Source of the DNA: Schaedlerella glycyrrhizinilytica_A
GTDB lineage: Bacteria > Bacillota > Clostridia > Lachnospirales > Lachnospiraceae
Length of the DNA stretch: 64,000 bases
Assembly (NCBI RefSeq): GCF_042852765.1
Contig: NZ_AP031414.1
Strand: one strand, 5' to 3'
The first letter of the stretch is position 1. Every line of letters begins with the position of its first letter. The position numbers and the translations under genes were made by a program. A model generated the notes under the pieces. It worked only from the letters and a program-made list of their open reading frames with translations, ran no database searches and was not told the origin of the DNA. Of this stretch, positions 1-5,553 are shown one piece after another.

Positions 1-805
1 GTCCATCATTGGAGCGCCGGAAGAAGTACCACTCTGTACCATCCAGAACGAATCCAGTCAGCATTGCCCCCTCCGGTTTTGATCCGGCTTTGCGGTTGAG
101 GAAGTACCAATAGTCTCCGTCTTTTAGAAATCCACGAACCATCTTGCATTTATCATTAAAGTAGTACCACAACCCTTTAATGCATCTCCATTGATTTTGG
201 ATTGCATATCCGTAAGAATCAAAGTAATACCATTCTCCGGCAAGCTTAAGCCATTGCTCTTTCGGATAGCTGCCATCAGTATAACGATACCACCAGCCTT
301 TAGCATCTTGAATCCATTTGTCTGTACTGTTCATAAGCTCACCAATCCTCCTGATAAAATATGCCTTTGTTGCATCAAATCCGCCGTGGATCTCTACGGA
401 TCTGTGCGGGCAAGACGTTGCGAAAAACTCCTGATGTAAACGAACTGTGTCGTTGTTCGGCGTGATTCCCCACGCTTTGAATTTAGCAGCCACAAGAGCC
501 AACGCACGCTCTTCATTAGCTTTAAACGTCTCCAAGTCTCCCATGCTCTGGCAGATCTCGACAGAATAGAACTCATTGTTTCCCCAGTCATCGCCGCAAT
601 GCCAAGCACAGTTCCAGTCATCCTCGGCATGGACCGTTCCGTCCGAACACACATAGTCGTGTGCAAATCCATTTTCCGGGTTGATTCCCGGCAGCCAGTT
701 CTGATAATGCGCTGCATTCGCACTCTGGCTCCCTGCATCGTTGTGAATCACTGCCCCGATCGGGTTGTGTCCGCGATTTCCTGCGACTCCGTTAAAAATA
801 CTCAT
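1..805 (-). CDS. Endolysin, N-acetylmuramoyl-L-alanine amidase with cell-wall-binding repeats (partial)
   Basis: The gene opens at ATG 803-805 and stays open to the left edge (268 codons), so its C-terminus is missing. Residues 1-150 form an Amidase_2/LytA-like domain that cleaves the MurNAc-L-Ala bond. Candidate zinc ligands are His21 (AVIHNDAG), His124 (RLHQEF) and His134 (SCPHRS). From about residue 160, aromatic repeats of the choline/glucan-binding type follow (GWWYRYTDG, GEWYYFDSYG, GLWYYFND, DYWYFLN). It is the last lysis gene visible, and it is separated from the holin by the antirepressor cassette. The family is recognised from motifs; the ligand of the repeats is not known. Confidence 0.9.
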   Translation of the reverse strand, partial: MSIFNGVAGNRGHNPIGAVIHNDAGSQSANAAHYQNWLPGINPENGFAHDYVCSDGTVHAEDDWNCAWHCGDDWGNNEFYSVEICQSMGDLETFKANEERALALVAAKFKAWGITPNNDTVRLHQEFFATSCPHRSVEIHGGFDATKAYFIRRIGELMNSTDKWIQDAKGWWYRYTDGSYPKEQWLKLAGEWYYFDSYGYAIQNQWRCIKGLWYYFNDKCKMVRGFLKDGDYWYFLNRKAGSKPEGAMLTGFVLDGTEWYFFRRSNDG

Positions 806-895
806 ATATGCTCCTTTCCCCGGTGTTGCACCGGTGCAAAAATATTTTTGTATAAAAAGAACACCTACCATTTCTGATAGATGTTCTGATTATCG

Positions 896-1357
896 TTATG
901 CTGTTTTTAATTCTTGTAACATTTTTATTGCTTGTTGAACCTGTTCTTCATTCCACGTCAAAGCCTGTTCCATAAATTCACCCAAATACGGTTTTTGTTT
1001 TAAAGTTCTTCTTATCTCTTCTGAAATTCTAAAGAGTTTCATTTCCCGCTCTTGCCGCCGATTGGAATCGAGATGGCGAATATATGCTGCTGGAACATCA
1101 CCTATCATCTCAATTTCTGTTGAAAACAAATATTCAAGTTTACACCCAAAGAGCTGTGCTAAACCAGAAGCCTCCTGTGCAGTAATCTTTTCATCACCAA
1201 ATATTTTAGCATTTATAACTGCATCATCTTCTTTGCATCTGCCGTTCCCCATGTGCTCTGACAAGGTACATATACTGTAACCGGTTTCCATAAATTCAGC
1301 TACAAGGTTCGGATACTTGTATTTGGACAAAATTCTGAAATCATATTCTCGTCTCAT
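896..1357 (-). CDS. Phage hypothetical protein downstream of antirepressor
   Basis: This 153-aa protein starts at ATG 1357, chosen because GGAGGTGG sits 7 nt upstream; a longer reading of 10 more residues lacks such a site. The start lies 2 nt inside the end of the antirepressor gene, so the two are translationally coupled. The middle (residues 50-75, ITAQEASGLAQLFGCKLEYLF) resembles the helix-turn-helix layout of XRE repressors that use an atypical scaffold. I do not recognise a family. Its place in the antirepressor operon suggests a regulatory role, which is inference. Confidence 0.75.
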   Translation of the reverse strand: MRREYDFRILSKYKYPNLVAEFMETGYSICTLSEHMGNGRCKEDDAVINAKIFGDEKITAQEASGLAQLFGCKLEYLFSTEIEMIGDVPAAYIRHLDSNRRQEREMKLFRISEEIRRTLKQKPYLGEFMEQALTWNEEQVQQAIKMLQELKTA

Positions 1358-1358
1358 A

Positions 1359-2123
1359 CTACGCCACCTCCATGCTAATCTGAGCATTGCAGTCCCTTAT
1401 TTGCTCTGCAAGAACATACGGAAGTTCATAGCGTCCAATCACTTCCACAGCTAAATCACACTGATTTCTTTTGATTGCTTTATATGTACTGACTCCAAAC
1501 TGTCTTTTCAGTTCTCTGTAAATGTCATGATACACTTTTCCACGCAGAGATTTGTCTTTATACGCATTACTTTCTTTTCCACCAAGACATTTTACACCTT
1601 TCTTTTTTACCGCAGATGTAATTTTGTCAATTTCAATCCCGAGAATCGGCATGTCCATCTTAAAATCCTGCAAATCCTGATTAACAGATTCCACTTTACT
1701 TTCTACCTGCTGAATCTTTTTATCATGCATAATGATGGCTTGAAGTTCTGGAGACATATTCTGAAGCCGAAGAGCAACCTCTTTCATTCCATCTTCGACA
1801 CGTACAAAATACTGGCGTGCCTGTTCGCCTTTCTCACTTCTAGCCATCATAGATAGTTTCTTTGCAAAACTCGCCGAAAGTTTATAATCTTGCGTTGGGC
1901 GCCCTCCCGATGGGTTTTCTTCCTGCATGACGAAAACCCAATAATCAACATTTTCTTCTGCAAATTGATTTTCTGTAATATTGTTTCTTATCCACCGTGA
2001 ATAGTTTTTTAAATCCATTCCAAGAAATTCATACAACTTCTTTGCTGTGGTCATTCCATTTTCATCAATGCCTAATGCTATCTCAATAGGTGTCTGCACA
2101 ACTTTGTTCATTAAATCGTTCAT
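1359..2123 (-). CDS. ant: Phage antirepressor, AntA/AntB plus ORF6C domains
   Basis: This 254-aa protein has an N-terminal AntA/AntB domain (about residues 10-110; key stretch GIDENGMTTAKKLYEFLG, then NYSRWI and DYKLSASFAKKLSMMARS) and a C-terminal ORF6C-type domain (about 140-245, with YHDIYRELKRQFGVSTYKAIKR). Antirepressors of this type bind or displace prophage repressors and trigger induction. A coiled segment near residues 125-150 separates the domains. AAAGGAG lies 12 nt before the ATG. Upstream, in the same direction, is a ribbon-helix-helix gene, and between them an RNA is predicted on the other strand, an arrangement known from P22 ant. Its target here would be the CI-like protein at 32538; that is inference. 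Confidence 0.9.
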   Translation of the reverse strand: MNDLMNKVVQTPIEIALGIDENGMTTAKKLYEFLGMDLKNYSRWIRNNITENQFAEENVDYWVFVMQEENPSGGRPTQDYKLSASFAKKLSMMARSEKGEQARQYFVRVEDGMKEVALRLQNMSPELQAIIMHDKKIQQVESKVESVNQDLQDFKMDMPILGIEIDKITSAVKKKGVKCLGGKESNAYKDKSLRGKVYHDIYRELKRQFGVSTYKAIKRNQCDLAVEVIGRYELPYVLAEQIRDCNAQISMEVA

Positions 2124-2155
2124 AATAATAAAAAACTCCTTTCAAATTTTGGTTC

Positions 2156-2184
2156 TTGAAAGAAGTTCCATTCTGCATTATAAT
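2156..2184 (+). promoter_or_regulatory. Promoter of the antisense small RNA
   Basis: TTGAAA at 2156-2161 and a perfect TATAAT at 2179-2184 are separated by 17 bp on the plus strand. No plus-strand gene follows; only about 70 nt downstream there is a hairpin and T-run. The promoter points against the flanking antirepressor and ribbon-helix-helix genes. Confidence 0.7.
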
Positions 2185-2190
2185 ATTTAC

Positions 2191-2262
2191 AGAAGGAAAC
2201 TTCTCTGAGAGAGCAATCGTATTACTTGGTAGGTGCGCGATTGCTCTATTTTTCTTTTTTCA
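2191..2262 (+). ncRNA. Predicted ~70-nt antisense RNA between RHH and antirepressor genes (sar-like)
   Basis: The transcript predicted from the promoter at 2156-2184 begins near 2191. It folds at once into AGAAG-GAAA-CTTCT (2191-2204, a GNRA tetraloop hairpin). It ends in a terminator whose arms GAGCAATCG (2211-2219) and CGATTGCTC (2238-2246) pair perfectly and are followed by TATTTTTCTTTTTT. It is complementary to the intercistronic region of the minus-strand RHH-antirepressor mRNA and to the last codons of the RHH gene. Size, place and orientation resemble the P22 Sar RNA, which represses ant. It does not reach the antirepressor ribosome site, so the mechanism could differ. Confidence 0.6.
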
Positions 2263-2431
2263 GACTTTCATGTAGGTTATTTACCATTTCTTCAAGTAAA
2301 TCTGTTTTGGTTTTTCCAGTAACATCTGAACACTCTTGAAATTTTCTCACCGTTGTTTCTGTTGCTCTTAATGCAATTTGTTTATTTTTTGGCTCTTTTC
2401 CTACAATCGGTCTTCCTGTTCTCGGCGACAT
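2246..2431 (-). CDS. Ribbon-helix-helix (Arc/CopG-like) repressor
   Basis: This 61-aa protein starts at ATG 2431, with GAGAGG 8-9 nt upstream. A GTG three codons earlier overlaps that ribosome site and is less likely. The fold is clear: a beta strand KQIALRA (residues about 18-24), helix A ETTVRKFQECSDVTG and helix B KTDLLEEMVNNLHE, preceded by a basic tail (GRPIVGKEPKN). RHH dimers insert the strand into the major groove of palindromic operators. A 30-bp palindrome covers the -10 region of its own promoter (2452-2481), so autorepression is likely. It is the first gene of the antirepressor operon, as Arc is in P22. Confidence 0.85.
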   Translation of the reverse strand: MSPRTGRPIVGKEPKNKQIALRATETTVRKFQECSDVTGKTKTDLLEEMVNNLHESLKKEK

Positions 2432-2451
2432 ATTCTTCACCTCTCTTTTAT

Positions 2452-2490
2452 GCCTAGGCGTAATATAATATACGTCTAGGCGAAAGTCAA
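2452..2490 (-). promoter_or_regulatory. Promoter and palindromic operator of the RHH-antirepressor operon
   Basis: On the minus strand TTGACT (2490-2485) and TATATT (2467-2462) are spaced 17 bp apart. An inverted repeat overlaps the -10 and spacer: GCCTAGGCGTA (2452-2462) and TACGTCTAGGC (2471-2481), 11-bp arms with one mismatch around an 8-bp AT-only centre. CTAGGCG half-sites are typical in size for RHH dimers. The RHH protein encoded immediately downstream is the obvious candidate ligand. Confidence 0.75.
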
Positions 2491-2559
2491 GAGGTTTTTC
2501 AAAATTTTTCCATCCTACCTATGGAATTAAAAAGAGGACGATCACTCGCCCTCTACATT

Positions 2560-2832
2560 TCACTGTCTATTAACCCAATTCTTATAAACTTCCCATTCTT
2601 GCTTATTCAATACGATTTCAGAATAGTAGAAATCTTTATTTCTTAAAATTCTCCAAATCTTCCTAAGCTTACACAACAATCCTGCTTGCTCTCTATACCA
2701 ATTTCCACTCAGATACGTCTGATAACAATATGTTTCTTCGTCTGCGTCTATTCTAACTCGAATCCCCTCATCACATTCGCAGTCACACAAAAGAATCAGT
2801 TCTTTTCCATCTTCGTTTTTTAATATTGCCAT
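2560..2832 (-). CDS. Small phage protein, unknown function
   Basis: This 90-aa soluble protein starts at ATG 2832, preceded by AGCAGGTG. It has an acidic N-terminal half with a CDCECDEG cluster and an aromatic, basic C-terminal half (KIWRILRNKDFYYSEIVLNKQEWEVYKNW). I do not recognise a family. It stands alone between the lysis genes and the RHH-antirepressor operon, in the same direction. Confidence 0.65.
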   Translation of the reverse strand: MAILKNEDGKELILLCDCECDEGIRVRIDADEETYCYQTYLSGNWYREQAGLLCKLRKIWRILRNKDFYYSEIVLNKQEWEVYKNWVNRQ

Positions 2833-2910
2833 TCAGTACACCTGCTTTCTTACTAATTTATGCTGTTAGTATACCTGCATTCCTGAGCCAAAGCAAGATA
2901 ATTCACTTCT

Positions 2911-3234
2911 CTATTTCTTGTTATATTTTGTCCTGCTCCACATCTCCGTTACTTTTTCCCAGCCGCCGGTTGAAACCAGATAAACAATAAACGCCGCCAA
3001 GAACGAAGCAAAAATGTAATACCACTCGATTGTAATCTTATAATAGATACACAGGATCACAACCGCAACCGGTGTGATGATCATGGCTGCCACGAGCGCA
3101 ACCACATTCGTCTGTATCTTTTTCAGATACGGCATCTCTTTGATGACCTGTACGATCGCGCTGGTCATAAACGCCAGCACGCCGATCGCCATAAGTAAAT
3201 ACGTTACATACTGCATGAAAACTTCCATATTCAT
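2911..3234 (-). CDS. Phage holin-like membrane protein
   Basis: This 107-aa protein has three hydrophobic segments (about residues 8-28, 43-62 and 70-90) and a charged C-terminus (SRTKYNKK). AAGGAGAG lies 7 nt before ATG 3234. Size, topology and position after the tail genes in the lysis region fit a holin that permeabilises the membrane for the amidase encoded at 1-805. Unusually, about 2.1 kb of regulatory genes separate it from that amidase. Confidence 0.75.
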   Translation of the reverse strand: MNMEVFMQYVTYLLMAIGVLAFMTSAIVQVIKEMPYLKKIQTNVVALVAAMIITPVAVVILCIYYKITIEWYYIFASFLAAFIVYLVSTGGWEKVTEMWSRTKYNKK

Positions 3235-3247
3235 AATCTTCTCTCCT

Positions 3248-3541
3248 TTAATCCCTGATCGGTAATTTCTTAATTTCTTCCAACAACTTTGTCACCATGC
3301 CGTTTCCACCAAGCGAATGATAGGCATCATACATCTCGATGAAATTCTCTAACCCATGCTTTGTGATGTACCCTCTTTCCGTCCACTTCTCATGATATTC
3401 TATGAGCTGGACGCGCAGGAGAAGCATCGTTCCTTTGCTGTTTGCGTCCCGGTCTTTCTTCTGGTTTTTCAAGAGCCAGACCACATACCCAAGCAAAGTC
3501 GGCATGATGATCGCACAGATGTCTACAATGATTTTTTGCAT
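3248..3541 (-). CDS. Small phage protein with N-terminal membrane segment
   Basis: This 97-aa protein has one N-terminal transmembrane helix (about residues 5-24), a basic loop (KNQKKDRDANSKG) and an amphipathic remainder with HEKWTERGYITKHGLENFIEMYDAYHSLGGNG. Proteins of this layout sit just before the holin in many clostridial prophages and may be holin-associated. AGGGGAAAGAGC precedes ATG 3541. Function is inferred only from position. Confidence 0.75.
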   Translation of the reverse strand: MQKIIVDICAIIMPTLLGYVVWLLKNQKKDRDANSKGTMLLLRVQLIEYHEKWTERGYITKHGLENFIEMYDAYHSLGGNGMVTKLLEEIKKLPIRD

Positions 3542-3551
3542 GCTCTTTCCC

Positions 3552-3656
3552 CTACTCTTCTTTCAGTGCTTCCTCAACCTTTGTTCTCCACAGATCCGGT
3601 ACGTCCTTGACCGTGATCACGCCATCTTTGATTTTCATTACATAAAATTTTACCAT
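3552..3656 (-). CDS. XkdX-like small tail-region protein
   Basis: A 34-aa frame (start ATG 3656, stop 3554-3552) encodes a peptide with a pattern common to XkdX-type proteins: a short aromatic N-terminus, a Gly-containing turn (KIKDGVITVKDVP) and a charged helix ending KVEEALKEE. It is packed 1 bp from the upstream gene stop. XkdX proteins occur next to tail fibre genes of PBSX-like phages; their job is unknown. Confidence 0.6.
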   Translation of the reverse strand: MVKFYVMKIKDGVITVKDVPDLWRTKVEEALKEE

Positions 3657-3657
3657 C

Positions 3658-4047
3658 TTAATTTCCTCCCATCATTCCAGCCAGTTCCATGATCGCTCCA
3701 TCCTGAATCTCCTGACTCGCATTCGTCTCCGCCTGCTGCCGCTGAAGCTGCTCGATCGCCAGCTCCATTTCTGTTTTTTGCCGGATGCCAAAGGTGGCAT
3801 GGATCTTTCCATCCTCCGCAATGTCCACCGCAGAGAACAGCGGGGATTCCAGTTTCATGTTCCGGTACTCTCCGGTCACGGTTTCATCTGTCTTAAACTG
3901 CACCTCATCCAGATTCCCGGATTCTTTCAGTGCTTCTGCAATTTCCCCAAGTGCCGTCCAGCCGTCGGCAACCGCGGTGATCGCGTTCAGCGAAGCTCCA
4001 TTCATAATCTCCAGTTCTGTTTTGTCTTTTAAATTCATTTTTTCCAT
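3658..4047 (-). CDS. Phage tail-region protein, unknown function
   Basis: This 129-aa protein starts at ATG 4047 with AGGAGGAG 6 nt upstream. It begins with a short helix, has a central beta-rich part (VQFKTDETVTGEYRNMKLESPLFSAVD) and a coiled-coil C-terminus rich in Gln and Glu (about residues 90-118), ending GMMGGN. Similar small proteins lie between the fibre and lysis genes of clostridial siphophages and may cap or chaperone the fibre. Confidence 0.75.
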   Translation of the reverse strand: MEKMNLKDKTELEIMNGASLNAITAVADGWTALGEIAEALKESGNLDEVQFKTDETVTGEYRNMKLESPLFSAVDIAEDGKIHATFGIRQKTEMELAIEQLQRQQAETNASQEIQDGAIMELAGMMGGN

Positions 4048-4106
4048 TCTGATTCTCCTCCTTTTATTGAATGAAAGTTAAAATAAAAACACCCTTTCGG
4101 ATGTGT

Positions 4107-5252
4107 TTATACTGGTGTAGTCGACTTCCAGCCAGTCCATGTTCCACTATTATAAAAATTTACCCATACTCTTCCGGGAGTAGGATAAAATTCTTTCAGT
4201 TGAACCATAACATTTATCGGAGAATACCAATAAATATCCCTGTATCCGATGAATTCTTTCCCTTTTAATACAGAGGGACAGCCCTCAAATTCTGTTCCAT
4301 TAGGCTGACGGAAATAGTGGCATCTGTTAATAGCATTGAATCGTTCTTTCAAACTGATATTCAAAAATTTATTATTCGGAGGTGCGTTTGTTGTATCTCC
4401 CGGCATGAATAATTCCCGCTGAAGCAGGCCAGTTGTGTTGCCATTTAATTCAGTAACATCCGCTTTCACACCCTCGATTTTTTCATCCAATGCTTTCCCC
4501 TGTGTTGCCGCAAGAGGAAGCGTTGCATCCGTTCCAAGAAGATTGTTCACCGGATCTACGAATACATGCGGCTTCAAGTCCGCGCAGTATTTTGCCAGCT
4601 TCCCAAATGCTACTGCAAGAGTATCCCCCGATTCAACGCCTGCGCGCTGAGAAGCCATCTCAAACGTGACCGTTTTTTCGGAGATATCTCCAAGTACCAG
4701 TCCCTCTGCATGTTCCGCGGCTTTCTCCGCCCGCTCCGCTGCCGTATTCGCTTTTCCTGCTGCTGTATTGGCAGCTGATGCTTTGCTGTTCGCATTGGAA
4801 GCCGCTGCGGTTGCTTTTCCGGCTTCTGAGGTTGCCAATTCCGCTGCTTCCAGTGCTGCAGTTTTTGCTGCTTCCACCGTTCCCGCCGCGTCGTTTGCTG
4901 ACTTCGCCGCCGCATCTGCCTTTTTTGCTGCTGTGTCTGCCAAAGCCGCTTTTTCGTTTGCATTCTCTGTCGCCCTATTGGTTTCTTCCGTCGCCGTCTC
5001 TGCCGCGGAGGCCGCCGTATTCGCCCGCTCTGTCGCCGCGTTATTCTTCTTGATAGCTTCCGCTGTATCGGTCTGGCGCTTCGTTTCTGCGCTGACTCTC
5101 CCGTTCTCCGCTGTCACACGCTTTTTCTCTGCCGCCTCTGTGGCTTCCGATACCTCATTCAACTTTTCTGCGAGAGAGATCATGCTCCCCCGGACTTCCT
5201 CACCGTACACCGCTTCCCGAAAATTTTTAATTTCACTACTTATGTCCGCCAT
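4107..5252 (-). CDS. Tail fibre / upper baseplate protein with Ala-rich coiled coil
   Basis: This 381-aa protein starts at ATG 5252, with GCAGGTG upstream; an in-frame GTG lies three codons earlier. The N-terminus (ADISSEIKNFREAVYGEEVRG) is the baseplate-attachment segment common to clostridial phage fibres. Residues about 35-190 are an extremely Ala/Glu/Lys/Asn-rich heptad region, predicted as a long trimeric coiled coil. The C-terminal 120 residues are aromatic and Gly-rich (GYRDIYWYSPIN, NFYNSGTWTGWKS), as in receptor-binding tips. It overlaps the preceding small gene by 17 nt. Confidence 0.8.
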   Translation of the reverse strand: MADISSEIKNFREAVYGEEVRGSMISLAEKLNEVSEATEAAEKKRVTAENGRVSAETKRQTDTAEAIKKNNAATERANTAASAAETATEETNRATENANEKAALADTAAKKADAAAKSANDAAGTVEAAKTAALEAAELATSEAGKATAAASNANSKASAANTAAGKANTAAERAEKAAEHAEGLVLGDISEKTVTFEMASQRAGVESGDTLAVAFGKLAKYCADLKPHVFVDPVNNLLGTDATLPLAATQGKALDEKIEGVKADVTELNGNTTGLLQRELFMPGDTTNAPPNNKFLNISLKERFNAINRCHYFRQPNGTEFEGCPSVLKGKEFIGYRDIYWYSPINVMVQLKEFYPTPGRVWVNFYNSGTWTGWKSTTPV

Positions 5253-5451
5253 CTTTTTCACCTGCTTCCCATTCTGCCCGATCTGCTTCGTATTCTCTTC
5301 TTGCTACCATGCTCACGCCCGATAAATATTCCCCTAGCAAAATTTCCACCAAAAAAGGCGGCAGCTCACTTTCCGCTACCACCCGATCGAGATTCTTTCT
5401 CAGTTCTGCAATCCGCATTGTTACTGGTTTCATTTTCCTTTTTTCCTGCAT
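5236..5451 (-). CDS. Small helical phage protein
   Basis: This 71-aa protein starts at ATG 5451 with an excellent AGGAGG site 5 nt upstream. It is largely helical and charged, with a central hydrophobic helix (LPPFLVEILLGEYLSGV) and an acidic-basic tail (ARREYEADRAEWEAGEK). It overlaps the fibre start and, in another frame, the end of the 59-aa gene upstream. A role in tail-fibre assembly is suggested only by its neighbours. Confidence 0.7.
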   Translation of the reverse strand: MQEKRKMKPVTMRIAELRKNLDRVVAESELPPFLVEILLGEYLSGVSMVARREYEADRAEWEAGEKDGGHK

Positions 5452-5545
5452 ACCTGCCTCCTATGTCTACTGTTTCCATAGTCACCTTTATTTTTTCATC
5501 TGGTGGACACGGCTCTTTCTCCACTATCTTCAATTTTATTTCCAT
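5366..5545 (-). CDS. Short phage protein overlapping the next gene
   Basis: A 59-codon frame begins at ATG 5545, preceded by TAGGAGGGAGT, one of the best ribosome sites in the tail region. The first 30 residues look like a real protein (KLKIVEKEPCPPDEKIKVTM). The last 29, which overlap the next gene in another frame, are Ser/Gly/Glu-rich and may be unstructured. The next gene's own AGGAGG is formed by the codons for Gly-Gly-Arg of this one. Function unknown. Confidence 0.55.
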   Translation of the reverse strand: MEIKLKIVEKEPCPPDEKIKVTMETVDIGGRYAGKKENETSNNADCRTEKESRSGGSGK

Positions 5546-5553
5546 ACTCCCTC

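Noticed and set aside
820..850. CCGGTG-TTG-CACCGG hairpin before the lysin gene
   Set aside because: The stem is short, the tail is AAAATATTTTT rather than a clean T-run, and no plus-strand transcript would end there.
4666..5325. Long plus-strand Ala-rich open frame opposite the tail fibre gene
   Set aside because: It mirrors the Ala/Glu codon bias of the minus-strand coiled coil, has no ribosome site and no plausible protein texture.
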